Below, piece by piece: positions 14,176 through 22,503 of a stretch of 31,916 bases of DNA. Positions within the stretch are counted from its first letter, which is position 1. Every line of letters starts with the position of its first letter. A program made the translations under genes and the position numbers. Source of the DNA: DAOTZS01 sp034434335 (GTDB lineage Bacteria > Chloroflexota > Anaerolineae > CG2-30-64-16); contig DAOTZS010000019.1 of NCBI GenBank assembly GCA_034434335.1, positions 1 through 31,916 on the forward strand, in the 5' to 3' direction. The notes below the pieces were generated by a model. It worked only from the letters and a program-made list of their open reading frames with translations. It did no database searches and was not told the origin of the DNA.

Positions 14176-17148
14176 GTGCCGCGTACTTTTGTTGCCCTGG
14201 ACCTGGAGACCACCGGGCTGGAGGCCCGCCGGGATGCCATCATCGAGGTGGCTGCGGTCAAGTTCCGCGACGGCGAGCCGATTGACCACTTCGCCACCCT
14301 GGTAGACCCCGGCCGGCCGATCCCTTACGAGATCACCGTGCTGACCGGCATTACCGATCGCGATGTGATCGGCAAGCCGCGCTTTGCCCAGGTGGCGGAC
14401 CACCTGACGCGTTTCGTCGGCGAGCTGCCCGTGGTGGGCCACAACATCGGCTTCGACCTGGGCTTCCTGGACATCCAGGGGGTGCTGGCCGGCAATAAGG
14501 CCTTCGACACCTGGGAGCTGGCGACCATCTTGCTGCCTTCCCTGCCCAGCTATGGGTTGGCTGCCCTGGCCACGCAGTTCGGGCTCGAGACGGCCAACGC
14601 GCACCGCGCCCTGGCTGATGCTCACATGACCGGCCAGCTATTCCTCCGCCTTTGCGCCGAGGTTGCGCGCCTGCCCCTCCCCCTGCTGCTGGAGATCAAC
14701 CGCCTGGCGCAGGGCAGCGACTGGCCCCTGGCCCAGGTCTTCGCTGAGGCCCTCATGAGCGCTGGAGTGCCGCGCGTACCCCGCCAGGAGATCCCTCTGG
14801 AACAACTTGCTCCCGGGTGCCCTCTCTTCCAGCCCTGGCGGGCTCCTGACCCTTTGAACCCGCGCGAGTCCCCACAGCCGATCGAGGTTGAAGAGCTGGC
14901 TGCCATGCTCAAGCCGGGCGGAGCACTCAGCCGGGCCTTCCCGGGGTACGAATACCGCCCACCCCAGGTGGCGATGCTGCGGGCAGTGGCCGAGGCCTTC
15001 AACCAGAGCCACCACCTGATGGTCGAGGCCGGCACCGGCACAGGCAAATCGCTGGCCTACCTCTTGCCGGCCATCGCCTTTGCCGTCAAGAACAACACCC
15101 GTGTGGTGGTGAGCACCAACACCATCAACCTGCAAGACCAGCTCTTCAAGAAGGACCTGCCCGACCTGCAACGGGTGCTGGCGGAGGCCTGGGGCCGAGA
15201 GGTGCCCTTCCGCGCCGCGCTCCTCAAGGGGCGGGGCAATTACCTCTGCCCTCGCCGCTTTATGGCGCTCAAAAGCCGGGCCAGCCTGAGCGCCGACGAA
15301 CTGCGAGGCATCGCGCGCATCCTGGTCTGGCTGCCGCGCACACAGACCGGCGACCAGAGCGAACTCTCCCTGCCCAGGCCCTCCGACCGCGCCTTTTGGG
15401 GGCAGGTGTCGGCCGACAACGAGGGGTGCACCCTCGACCGCTGCCAGCGGGAGATGAAAGGGCGCTGCTTCTTCTACCGGGCGCGCAAACAGGCCGAAGC
15501 CGCTCACATCGTGGTGGTGAACCACGCCCTGCTCATGGCCGACGCGGCGACCGACAACCGCGTGCTGCCGGAATACCACCACCTGATCATTGACGAAGCC
15601 CACCACCTGGAAGACGCGGTGACGGACCAGCTCAGCTTCAAAGCCGACGCCTACACCCTGAGCCAGCTATTCGCGGCCCTCTACAGCAGCGGCGTCCCTG
15701 TTGAAACACGACGTGGCCGGCGGTCGGCAGTGGCCAGGACCGCCACGAGCACCGGCCTGTTGGCTGAGATCCTGGCCTGGGCGCACGCCAGGGCACCGGC
15801 AGAACAGGCACAACTGCTGTCCAACCTCATCTATGGCCTCCAGGCCGATGTCGCCGCTGTCAACGCCCGCTTGCAGGACTTCTGGCAGGTGATGGAAGAG
15901 GCCCTGCGTGACATGACACCACCCTCCGACAACGACGAATATGGCCTGCGCCTGCGCATCACATCAGTGGTCCGCAATCAACCTATCTGGGTGGATGTCG
16001 AGGTGTCGTGGGAAAACCTGGCCGCCACCTGGCAGGCCTTGCTCCAGCACCTGGAGCCGCTCGGGCAGCTCCTGCGCGACCTGCTGGATGTGGTGGAGAA
16101 GCCCGAAGTGCTGGAAAGCCTGGCGGAAGAGCTCGGCTCAACCATCCTGCGCCTGCTGGCCTTCTACGAGCAGATGGAGGCCTGGGTCATGCAACCCGAC
16201 CCTAACAGCGTTTACTGGGTTGAGGCCAGCGCGGGCGAGCGCCAGGCCCAACACTTGACCCTGCGCGCCGCGCCCCTGCATATCGGCCCCCTGGTCCAAC
16301 AGCACATCTTCTTCCGTAACGATACGGTGGTGATGACCTCGGCGACACTGCGCACAGGAGGCAGCTTCGACTATCTGCGTGGCCGGCTGTGTGCGGACGA
16401 GGCGGACACGGCCACGGTAGGGTCTCCCTTCGACTACAAAGCCAGCACCCTTCTCTATCTGCCCACCGACCTGCCCGAGCCCACAGAGCCTGGCTACCAG
16501 AAGGCCGTGGAGCAGGCGTTGATTGGCCTGGCGCGCGCCCTGGGGGGCCGCACCCTGGCCCTCTTTACCTCGCACAACCAGCTCAGGCGCACTGCCCGGG
16601 CCATTGCGCCAGCGCTGGCTGAAGCAGGTATCACCGTGCTCAGCCAGAGCAGCGGCACCTCTCGCCATCAACTCCTGGAAGCCTTCAAGACCACCGAGCG
16701 GACCATCCTGTTGGGCACCCGCAGCTTCTGGGAGGGGGTGGATGTGGTTGGCCCAGCCCTCAGTGCGCTGGTGTTGGTACGCCTGCCCTTTGCCGTGCCT
16801 TCTGATCCCGTGGTGGCCGCGCGGGCCGAGACCTTCGACGACCCCTTCTACAACTACTCGGTGCCCGATGCCATCCTGCGCTTTCGGCAAGGGTTTGGAC
16901 GCCTGATCCGCAGCAAGAGCGACCGGGGGGTGGTGGTAGTGCTGGACAGGCGCATTCAGTCTAAGCTCTATGGTCAGCTTTTCCTGGAGTCGCTGCCAGA
17001 GTGCACGGTGCACCGTGGCCCGCTGATGAACCTGCCTGCCGCCGCGCAACGTTGGCTTGCAACAGGAAGCGGTGGATTTGACAGCGCTGACGGCACGCAT
17101 TATGATGCGCCTGCAACCTCCGAGGCGTCTCAGACTCGGAGGTTTTAG
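14176..17148 (+). CDS. dinG: DinG-type ATP-dependent helicase with N-terminal 3'-5' exonuclease domain
   Basis: The 990-aa protein resembles Gram-positive-type DinG. The DnaQ-like exonuclease domain (about residues 5-170) starts with ALDLETTG and contains VVGHNIGFDLGFL and HRALADAHM, the Exo I-III acidic positions. The superfamily 2 helicase part has Walker A AGTGTGKS (about 285-292), DEAH (about 472-475) and motif VI QGFGRLIRS (about 904-912). Four cysteines (358, 418, 423, 431) lie between motifs I and II, where XPD/DinG helicases hold an Fe-S cluster, so a cluster is possible but not certain. The chosen GTG at 14176 follows GGAGCAGG. The role is likely DNA repair or replication-fork maintenance. 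A terminator hairpin overlaps the last codons. Confidence 0.93.
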   Translation: MPRTFVALDLETTGLEARRDAIIEVAAVKFRDGEPIDHFATLVDPGRPIPYEITVLTGITDRDVIGKPRFAQVADHLTRFVGELPVVGHNIGFDLGFLDIQGVLAGNKAFDTWELATILLPSLPSYGLAALATQFGLETANAHRALADAHMTGQLFLRLCAEVARLPLPLLLEINRLAQGSDWPLAQVFAEALMSAGVPRVPRQEIPLEQLAPGCPLFQPWRAPDPLNPRESPQPIEVEELAAMLKPGGALSRAFPGYEYRPPQVAMLRAVAEAFNQSHHLMVEAGTGTGKSLAYLLPAIAFAVKNNTRVVVSTNTINLQDQLFKKDLPDLQRVLAEAWGREVPFRAALLKGRGNYLCPRRFMALKSRASLSADELRGIARILVWLPRTQTGDQSELSLPRPSDRAFWGQVSADNEGCTLDRCQREMKGRCFFYRARKQAEAAHIVVVNHALLMADAATDNRVLPEYHHLIIDEAHHLEDAVTDQLSFKADAYTLSQLFAALYSSGVPVETRRGRRSAVARTATSTGLLAEILAWAHARAPAEQAQLLSNLIYGLQADVAAVNARLQDFWQVMEEALRDMTPPSDNDEYGLRLRITSVVRNQPIWVDVEVSWENLAATWQALLQHLEPLGQLLRDLLDVVEKPEVLESLAEELGSTILRLLAFYEQMEAWVMQPDPNSVYWVEASAGERQAQHLTLRAAPLHIGPLVQQHIFFRNDTVVMTSATLRTGGSFDYLRGRLCADEADTATVGSPFDYKASTLLYLPTDLPEPTEPGYQKAVEQALIGLARALGGRTLALFTSHNQLRRTARAIAPALAEAGITVLSQSSGTSRHQLLEAFKTTERTILLGTRSFWEGVDVVGPALSALVLVRLPFAVPSDPVVAARAETFDDPFYNYSVPDAILRFRQGFGRLIRSKSDRGVVVVLDRRIQSKLYGQLFLESLPECTVHRGPLMNLPAAAQRWLATGSGGFDSADGTHYDAPATSEASQTRRF
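17115..17146 (+). terminator. Intrinsic terminator overlapping the dinG 3' end
   Basis: Ten-base-pair arms (17115-17124 and 17135-17144) pair around a 10-nt loop and run into TTTT. The stem encodes the last residues of DinG, ending at the TAG stop codon (17146-17148). Confidence 0.75.
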
Positions 17149-17186
17149 CGCCATCCAGGTCTGTAGAGGGAGAAGGAGCAGGTATT

Positions 17187-17744
17187 ATGATCGGGGTGCA
17201 GGATCTCCGTAAGGGTACAACCTATGTTGAGGATGGTGAGCTGTGGCGGGTGTTGGAATACGCGCACATCAAGGCCGGCCGTGGCAATGCCACGATCCGG
17301 GTTAAGGTACGTAATCTGCGCACCGGTGCCACCACGGAAAAGACTTATCCTTCAGGCTCGCGCGTCCAGGACGTCCGCCTGGACCACGCTACCGTGCAGT
17401 ATCTCTACCACGATGGCGACCTGTACTACTTCATGAACACCGAGACCTACGAGCAGCCAGCCCTGAGCGCCAGCGTCCTGGGCGACGCGGTCAACTATCT
17501 GACCGACGGCCTTACCCTGGAGCTGGAGTCATACGAAGGGGAGCCGATCACGGTGGAACTGCCGACCACGGTAGACCTGAAGGTGGTGGAGACCGGTCCC
17601 GCTTTTGCGGGGGATACAGCCACCAACGCCACGAAGCCGGCCGTCCTCAGCACCGGGCTGCAGGTGAACGTGCCCCTCTTCGTCGAGGTGGGGGATGTGA
17701 TCCGGGTGGACACGCGCACGGGTACCTATGTGACCAGGGTATAG
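17187..17744 (+). CDS. efp: Elongation factor P
   Basis: EF-P binds between the P and E sites and rescues ribosomes stalled at polyproline stretches. The 185-aa length and three-domain beta-barrel layout are canonical: KOW-like domain 1 with HIKAGRGNA at 28-35, central OB domain, and C-terminal GLQVNVPLFVEVGDVIRVDTRTGTYVTRV. The loop tip residue is Arg32, so lysine-type modification (EpmA or 5-aminopentanol) is excluded. The usual proline two residues earlier is Ala30. No EarP-like modification gene is visible nearby. GGAGAAGGAG precedes the ATG by nine bases. The gene lies between its own terminator and that of dinG, so it is probably monocistronic. Confidence 0.97.
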   Translation: MIGVQDLRKGTTYVEDGELWRVLEYAHIKAGRGNATIRVKVRNLRTGATTEKTYPSGSRVQDVRLDHATVQYLYHDGDLYYFMNTETYEQPALSASVLGDAVNYLTDGLTLELESYEGEPITVELPTTVDLKVVETGPAFAGDTATNATKPAVLSTGLQVNVPLFVEVGDVIRVDTRTGTYVTRV

Positions 17745-17747
17745 TAT

Positions 17748-17780
17748 GACCAGGGACGAAGGGGGCTTTCGTCCCTGGTC
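17748..17780 (+). terminator. Intrinsic terminator of efp
   Basis: Perfect 13-bp arms (17748-17760 and 17768-17780) pair around a 7-nt loop, followed by TTTAGT. The hairpin starts four bases after the efp stop codon. Confidence 0.88.
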
Positions 17781-17803
17781 TTTAGTCCTCCGTCCTGCGC
17801 ATT

Positions 17804-17832
17804 TTGCCAGGCCGGGCGATCCTTGTTATAAT
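17804..17832 (+). promoter_or_regulatory. Promoter of tRNA-Thr
   Basis: TTGCCA (17804-17809), an exact 17-base spacer and a perfect TATAAT (17827-17832) lie 31 bases before the tRNA. Confidence 0.85.
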
Positions 17833-17863
17833 TGCTAATCAATCAGGGCATTTCTGAATCTGC

Positions 17864-17936
17864 GCCACCCTAGCTCAATCGGCAGAGCAGCGCATTCGTA
17901 ATGCGCCGGTTGGCGGTTCAATTCCGCCGGGTGGCT
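17864..17936 (+). tRNA. tRNA-Thr (anticodon CGT)
   Basis: A complete cloverleaf can be drawn. The acceptor stem is GCCACCC (17864-17870) with GGGTGGC (17929-17935), and the discriminator base is T. The D arm contains AGCTCAATCGGCAGAGC. The anticodon stem GCGCA/TGCGC encloses loop TTCGTAA (anticodon CGT, reading ACG). The T arm is GGCGG-TTCAATT-CCGCC. The 3' CCA is not encoded. Confidence 0.96.
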
Positions 17937-17940
17937 TGCT

Positions 17941-17966
17941 AAGGGCGACCATCAATGGTCGCCCTT
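17941..17966 (+). terminator. Intrinsic terminator of tRNA-Thr
   Basis: Twelve-base-pair arms (17941-17952 and 17955-17966) form a tight hairpin followed by CTTATA, starting five bases after the tRNA. Confidence 0.8.
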
Positions 17967-18154
17967 CTTATAGGCCCATTGGTCGGCTATGACATTGGTA
18001 TGAAGTGCACAGGATTGGCAGGAAGGAGATAAAACGCAAGCAGTATCTGGACTAGGCCAATGAAACCACGTTTTTGACAGATTCCTTCACACGTGTTGTC
18101 CAACCTGCCTGAAGGGGCTTACTTCAGGATGGGACGCTTGCCAACAAGCGGCTA

Positions 18155-18222
18155 GTAGTCAGGCACAGAGCGCCAGCGGAGTGCTGTCTAGATGCCACTT
18201 TACACTGCTTGTGGTCTACTAC
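18155..18222. repeat. Short palindromic repeat M3, copy 1
   Basis: This 68-bp unit has imperfect inverted ends (GTAGTCAGGCAC at the left, and the complement of GTAGTAGACCAC at the right) and internal GCCACT/AGTGC words. It is related to 24354-24420. The rest of 17967-18378 contains a hairpin at 18108-18128 and no gene. Confidence 0.6.
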
Positions 18223-18240
18223 GAGGCATTTTTGGCCATT

Positions 18241-18275
18241 CAGACGCCACTCCGCTCCGCTTTGTGGCTTACTAC
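18241..18275. repeat. Partial M3 repeat
   Basis: CAGACGCCACTCCGCT and TGTGGCTTACTAC match the right half of the unit at 24354-24420. It lies 19 bases after copy 1 and probably represents a truncated or tandem unit. Confidence 0.5.
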
Positions 18276-18378
18276 GAGCGTTTTCAGACAGGCTGTTAGC
18301 CGCCTGTTGTTGGCTTGATCTGGGCCTGCCTGGACGCCGCGCTTCAGATGGCAGCCTTTCATCCCTTCTGCACGTAAG

Positions 18379-19671
18379 ATGACCTCCGGCCTTAGTAGCA
18401 CCCCGGTCCGACATGATCTGTTGGACACCCTATGGTACGCAGCCAGCGCCAAGGGTCTCACCATGGGGTTGCTGGCTCTGCTGGCCCTGACCCTTGCCAT
18501 AGGAGCGTTGATAGCCCCCAACCAGCTGGCCTATCTGGTCGGCGGCATATGGCTCCGCCTGCTGCTGGGCATCCTGGCCTACAACCTGGCCTTGCGCCTG
18601 GTGGCCCAGGCTGAGCACCTTCCTGACATCTGGCGTCCTTTCCAACCCGTGCCCCCTCCCAATGCGGTGACCCAGCGCCTGAACCTCAGCGGCCCCCTGG
18701 ATGCCCTCAGCGCGTGGCTGGCCGTGCTGCTGCGCCGACGCTACCGCCAGGTGATTGTGGAAACCCAGCCCACGCGTACCCAGATCTATGCCGGCCGGGG
18801 CCGGCCAGGCATAGCCGGACCATTCCTGACCTATCTGGGCCCTCTGTTGTTGTTGATAGGCCTCTCGGTCAACGATGCAGCCGGATGGCGCGCCGGCGAC
18901 ATCGCGCTGGCACCGCACAGCACCACCACCCTGGTACGGGCTGGTGGCCTTCGGATCACGGTAGAACAGATTACCGATAGTGGCGCCGTTGTGCGGTCTA
19001 CCCTGGCGCTGGTCCACCCTCGCTATGGAGCCCAGACCGTTCAGCTTGCCTTTGCCCGGCCAGCGCGGTGGGGCAATCTGTGGCTGGCTCAACGCGCCAC
19101 CGGGTCGGCGGTAGCCGTGCGGGCTCATGATGTGAACGGCCGTCCTCTCGTCTTGCAGTCCCTGGTAGGCAGCGGCGAGGCCGGTGAGATGCCACACCTG
19201 CTCTTCTACCCGGATCAGACCGAGCAGGCTCTGATGTTGCCCACTCACAACCTGGCCCTGCGCGTGGTCAGCTATCCGGCTTTGCCTGAGAAAGGTTTCG
19301 CCGGCCCTGTCTTCTTGGTCGAAACATACCGCGGAGACGAGACCAGCCCCGCGCTTGCCCAACTGATCGAGAACGAAGGCAGCCTGACCCTGGACGACGT
19401 CACCTTTGTACTGCAGCGCGAGCGGTACGTGGTGTTTGACGTGGCCTATCTGCCGGGGGCCGGCCTGCTGTTGCTGGGTGGGTTGGTGACGTTGGCGGGC
19501 GTTATCCTGGCGCTGGCCTGGGAACACATCCAGGCCTGGGTGAACCTGGTGGAACGGGAGAAGGGAGTATCGGTTACCCTGAGCGTTATGGCGCCAGTGA
19601 GCGCCCAGTCCGAGCTGGCTTCCCTGGCTCGCGCGGCCCAGACCAGGGCAGAGGCTGGCCATGCGGCCTGA
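18379..19671 (+). CDS. ResB-like cytochrome c biogenesis protein
   Basis: The 430-aa membrane protein has hydrophobic segments at about residues 28-47, 52-72, 147-165 and 353-377. A large extracytoplasmic beta-rich domain lies between the third and fourth (about 170-350). This is the topology of ResB/Ccs1, which with CcsA forms the system II apparatus that moves heme outward and attaches it to apocytochrome c. The N-terminal segment LLDTLWYAASAKGLTMG resembles the family's start. The next gene overlaps it by 11 bases and is CcsA-like, which strengthens the call. No good ribosome site precedes the ATG at 18379, so the start is uncertain. No c-type cytochrome gene lies nearby. Confidence 0.75.
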   Translation: MTSGLSSTPVRHDLLDTLWYAASAKGLTMGLLALLALTLAIGALIAPNQLAYLVGGIWLRLLLGILAYNLALRLVAQAEHLPDIWRPFQPVPPPNAVTQRLNLSGPLDALSAWLAVLLRRRYRQVIVETQPTRTQIYAGRGRPGIAGPFLTYLGPLLLLIGLSVNDAAGWRAGDIALAPHSTTTLVRAGGLRITVEQITDSGAVVRSTLALVHPRYGAQTVQLAFARPARWGNLWLAQRATGSAVAVRAHDVNGRPLVLQSLVGSGEAGEMPHLLFYPDQTEQALMLPTHNLALRVVSYPALPEKGFAGPVFLVETYRGDETSPALAQLIENEGSLTLDDVTFVLQRERYVVFDVAYLPGAGLLLLGGLVTLAGVILALAWEHIQAWVNLVEREKGVSVTLSVMAPVSAQSELASLARAAQTRAEAGHAA

Positions 19672-20446
19672 CCTTCTCCTGTGGCTGACAGGTGGGGTGG
19701 CTGCCCTGGCCGGGGGTGTGCTAAGCCTTTGGGAGGCCCGCCAGCAAGGCATACGCGGCCGCAAAACGCCCCTCTCGCCAGCCTTGCTGACCTGTTTGGG
19801 GCTGGCCGCTGTAGTAGCGGGACTGGGCTGGCGTGGCTGGCAGAGGGGCAGTTGGCCGGGCGGCGTCGCGGCTGAGGCTCTGGCCTGGCTGGCTTTTGGC
19901 GCGCTGCTGGCGACCCTGTGGCAGCCCGGCGAGAAGAATGCCTTTGTTATCGCGTTCAGCTTGTTGGGCACTGGCCTGCTGTTGTGCGGCGTGGTGGCCA
20001 GCGGAATGGCTGCTGTGCTGCCGGCAGCTCAGCTTCCGGCCCGTGGCTGGCTCTTCGGGCTGCGCAGCCTGTTGGTGGGCCTCGGCACAGGGGGGTGGTT
20101 GCCTGTCCTGGCCGCATCCTTGCTTGAGCTTGGGGCCGAAAGGCAGGGTCGTGCTGCCCCTGACATGAGCTGGCCTGGCAGGTCTGCATTACGCTTCTGC
20201 TACCCATGGTTGACAACAGCCTGCCTGGCAGCAGGGATATGGAACCTGGCAACTCACGCTATACCCTGGCGTACTGTCCCCGCCGATCTCTGGCTGGCCG
20301 TCACCTGGTTGCTGGGGGCTGTATATCTGCATGCCATCTGGGACCGGCAGACACCCCGCCTGCCATCTGGCCTGCTGAGCACGGTCGCCCTGGCCGGACT
20401 GGCCGCTGCCTTGTTGGCTGCCTGGCAGGTGACTACCCTGTTCTGA
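19661..20446 (+). CDS. Degenerate CcsA/CcmC-like membrane protein
   Basis: The 261-aa protein has about eight hydrophobic segments and starts inside the ResB-like gene. Its C-terminal third aligns by eye with CcsA: a helix ending FCYPWLTTACLAAGIWNLATHA, then a short loop, then LWLAVTWLLGAVYLHAIW. In true CcsA the loop carries the WWD heme-handling motif (WGxxWxWDPKETW). Here it reads IPWRTVPADLWLAVTW, with the WD-PKE core missing. The histidine in YLH is kept. It is therefore either a partner protein that no longer handles heme itself or a very divergent CcsA. The pairing with ResB is seen; its activity is unknown. Confidence 0.65.
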   Translation: MRPDLLLWLTGGVAALAGGVLSLWEARQQGIRGRKTPLSPALLTCLGLAAVVAGLGWRGWQRGSWPGGVAAEALAWLAFGALLATLWQPGEKNAFVIAFSLLGTGLLLCGVVASGMAAVLPAAQLPARGWLFGLRSLLVGLGTGGWLPVLAASLLELGAERQGRAAPDMSWPGRSALRFCYPWLTTACLAAGIWNLATHAIPWRTVPADLWLAVTWLLGAVYLHAIWDRQTPRLPSGLLSTVALAGLAAALLAAWQVTTLF

Positions 20447-20456
20447 TGGGACGGAG

Positions 20457-21092
20457 ATGAAGCGCAGGAAACCGATCACTATTGGCGTAGCCGGTGGTAC
20501 CGGCTCCGGCAAGACGACTGTGGCACTGAAAATCCTGGAAAAGGTGGGGTTTGACCATGTGGCCTACGTGCCCCACGACGCCTACTATCGCGATGCCAGC
20601 GACCTGCCCCCTGAGGAGCGCGCCCAGCTCAACTTCGACCACCCCGATTCCCTGGACAACGACCTCTTGATCACCCACCTCAAGCAGCTCCAGGCCTATC
20701 AACCGGTTGATATCCCGGTCTACGATTTCAAGACCCACCGCCGCACGTCCGAAACACGCCACATCGAGCCCCAGCCGGTGATCTTGGTCGAAGGGATCCT
20801 GATCTTCGCCGACAAACGTCTGCGTGACCTGATGGATGTCAAGATCTTCGTGGATACCGACGCCGACATCCGCTTTATCCGGCGCCTTCAGCGGGATGTG
20901 GCCGAGCGCGGCCGTACCCCGGAATCGGTTATCAACCAATACCTGCGTACGGTACGGCCGATGCATCTGGAGTTTGTCGAGCCGAGCAAGCGTTATGCAG
21001 ATGTCATCATCCCGGAGGGGGGCTTCAATGAGGTGGCCATCGAGATGGTGGCGGCGCGCATCCGTGCCCTCCTGGAGCCACAGGAGGACTGA
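20457..21092 (+). CDS. udk: Uridine kinase
   Basis: This enzyme phosphorylates uridine and cytidine to UMP and CMP in pyrimidine salvage. The 211-aa protein has the P-loop GGTGSGKTT (residues 14-22) and YVPHDAYYRD, the substrate lid region. It also has FDHPDSLDND, the DFKTHRR segment and VEGILIF (Walker B-like), in the order typical of Udk. The ATG lies ten bases after the stop of the CcsA-like gene, with GGGACGGAG just before it. Co-transcription with the membrane pair is likely from the spacing, though no functional link is evident. Confidence 0.95.
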   Translation: MKRRKPITIGVAGGTGSGKTTVALKILEKVGFDHVAYVPHDAYYRDASDLPPEERAQLNFDHPDSLDNDLLITHLKQLQAYQPVDIPVYDFKTHRRTSETRHIEPQPVILVEGILIFADKRLRDLMDVKIFVDTDADIRFIRRLQRDVAERGRTPESVINQYLRTVRPMHLEFVEPSKRYADVIIPEGGFNEVAIEMVAARIRALLEPQED

Positions 21093-21110
21093 CCCGAAAA
21101 TGGCAACCGG

Positions 21111-21143
21111 ACGTGCCAGGCACCTCTGAGGTGCCTGGCACGT
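21111..21143. repeat. Perfect 16-bp inverted repeat after udk
   Basis: Arms at 21111-21126 and 21128-21143 pair perfectly around a single central base. There is no U tract on either strand, so it is more likely a palindromic repeat (REP-like) than a standard terminator. Confidence 0.7.
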
Positions 21144-21220
21144 GAGCACAGCTCATTTCTATCGCACGCCGTAGGCCGCTCGCAAAGCGGCGCATGATCA
21201 ACTCTGAAAGGAATTCCATT

Positions 21221-22414
21221 ATGACAACCCTGCCGGGGGTCCCGTTGCTAGACCTCAAAGCTCAATATCGCACGATTCGGGAGGAAGTGCGAGCAGCTAT
21301 AGATCGCGTCGCTGAGGCGCAACAGTTCATCATGGGCCCAGAGGTAGAGGGCCTGGAACGCGAAGTGGCCGCCTATTGCGGTTGCCAGTTTGGCATCGGC
21401 GTCTCTTCGGGCACCGATGCCCTGATCGTCGCCCTGATGGCCATCGGCATCCAGCCCGGCGACGAGGTCATCACCACCCCCTACACCTTTTTCGCCACGG
21501 CCGGCTCCATCGCGCGGGTAGGGGCCCGGCCCGTTTTCGTAGATATCGAGCCGCTTACCTTCAACATCAACCCGGCCGGCATCGAAGCTGTCATCACCAG
21601 CCGCACGCGCGCCATCATCCCGGTCCACTTGTTTGGCCAGATGGCTGAGATGGACCCAATTATGGAGATAGCTGGCAGGCATAACCTGTACGTGATCGAG
21701 GACGCCGCCCAGGCGATCGGTGCCGAATACAAGGGGAGGCGAGCCGGCTCCATCGGCCATCTGGGCTGTTTCAGCTTCTTCCCTTCCAAGAACCTGGGTG
21801 GCTTCGGGGATGGGGGGATGGTCACTACCAACGATCCAGACCTGGCCCACCGGGTCAGGCTGTTGCGCAATCATGGCGCGGAGCCAAAGTACTACCACAA
21901 GTTCATCGGGGGCAACTTCCGCCTGGATGCTCTGCAGGCAGCCGTTCTGCGCGTGAAGCTCAAGTATCTGGACGGTTGGACAGCCGGCCGGCAGCGCAAC
22001 GCTGCCGCTTACCGTCGGCTGTTCAGCGAGGCGGGGCTAAGCATCCCGGCCGCTTCGCTGGCCTGCCTGCAGAACGGTTGCCGCTCGGCCCATTGTGACC
22101 TGGCCGATGCACGCGGCCTGGTGTTGCCGGCCGAGTTGCCTGCTCGACGCCACATCTACAATCAGTTCGTGGTACGCGTGCCGCGCCGCGAGGCCATTAT
22201 GGCGCGCCTGAAGGAGCGGAAGATCGGCCATGAGATCTACTACCCTGTGCCCCTGCATCTCCAGGAGTGTTTCGGCTATCTGGGTTATCGGGCCGGCGAC
22301 CTGCCCGTCAGCGAATGCGCGGCCAGGCAAACGCTGGCCCTGCCCATCTACCCCGAGTTGACAGAGGAGATGCAGGCCATGGTGGTGGAAACCATGGCGG
22401 AGGAGCTCCGGTAA
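21221..22414 (+). CDS. DegT/DnrJ/EryC1/StrS family sugar aminotransferase
   Basis: This PLP-dependent aminotransferase acts on nucleotide-linked keto-sugars for surface glycans or glycosylated metabolites. The 397-aa protein has SSGTDALIVALMA (62-74), TPYTFFATAGS (86-96) and VIEDAAQAIGA with the PLP-contacting D161. The Schiff-base lysine K190 is in CFSFFPSKNLGGFGDGG. VPLLDLKAQY at the N-terminus is close to the WbpE/VioA-like branch (3-keto or 4-keto hexosamines), but the substrate is not resolved. AAGGA lies eight bases before the ATG at 21221. An earlier in-frame ATG at 21194 lacks a ribosome site. A glycosyltransferase follows 89 bases later. Confidence 0.93.
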   Translation: MTTLPGVPLLDLKAQYRTIREEVRAAIDRVAEAQQFIMGPEVEGLEREVAAYCGCQFGIGVSSGTDALIVALMAIGIQPGDEVITTPYTFFATAGSIARVGARPVFVDIEPLTFNINPAGIEAVITSRTRAIIPVHLFGQMAEMDPIMEIAGRHNLYVIEDAAQAIGAEYKGRRAGSIGHLGCFSFFPSKNLGGFGDGGMVTTNDPDLAHRVRLLRNHGAEPKYYHKFIGGNFRLDALQAAVLRVKLKYLDGWTAGRQRNAAAYRRLFSEAGLSIPAASLACLQNGCRSAHCDLADARGLVLPAELPARRHIYNQFVVRVPRREAIMARLKERKIGHEIYYPVPLHLQECFGYLGYRAGDLPVSECAARQTLALPIYPELTEEMQAMVVETMAEELR

Positions 22415-22503
22415 CAGACCGGAGTCTGGCGTCCTTCTTCGCAGTGACGATTACAGTCGTCCCGCAAGACTTGCCCGAGTCCAGCAGCAGAGAGGATGGG
22501 AGC

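Noticed and set aside
13935..14297. Minus-strand frame LLHYGLAIALIMLAIF continuing into M1-C, suggesting a membrane gene split by the MITE.
   Set aside because: Removing the element and one duplication gives a TAG right after the hydrophobic stretch, so the flanks do not rejoin into one gene.
14638..15606. A 322-aa minus-strand open frame.
   Set aside because: It is a shadow of dinG, which has complete exonuclease and helicase motifs in the opposite direction.
18430..19971. A 513-aa open frame on the minus strand.
   Set aside because: It is antisense to the ResB and CcsA-like genes, Gln/Gly/His-rich in the way of GC-rich shadow frames, and has no motif or ribosome site.
21111..21143. Strong hairpin after udk as an intrinsic terminator.
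   Set aside because: No U tract follows on either strand; kept only as a palindromic repeat.
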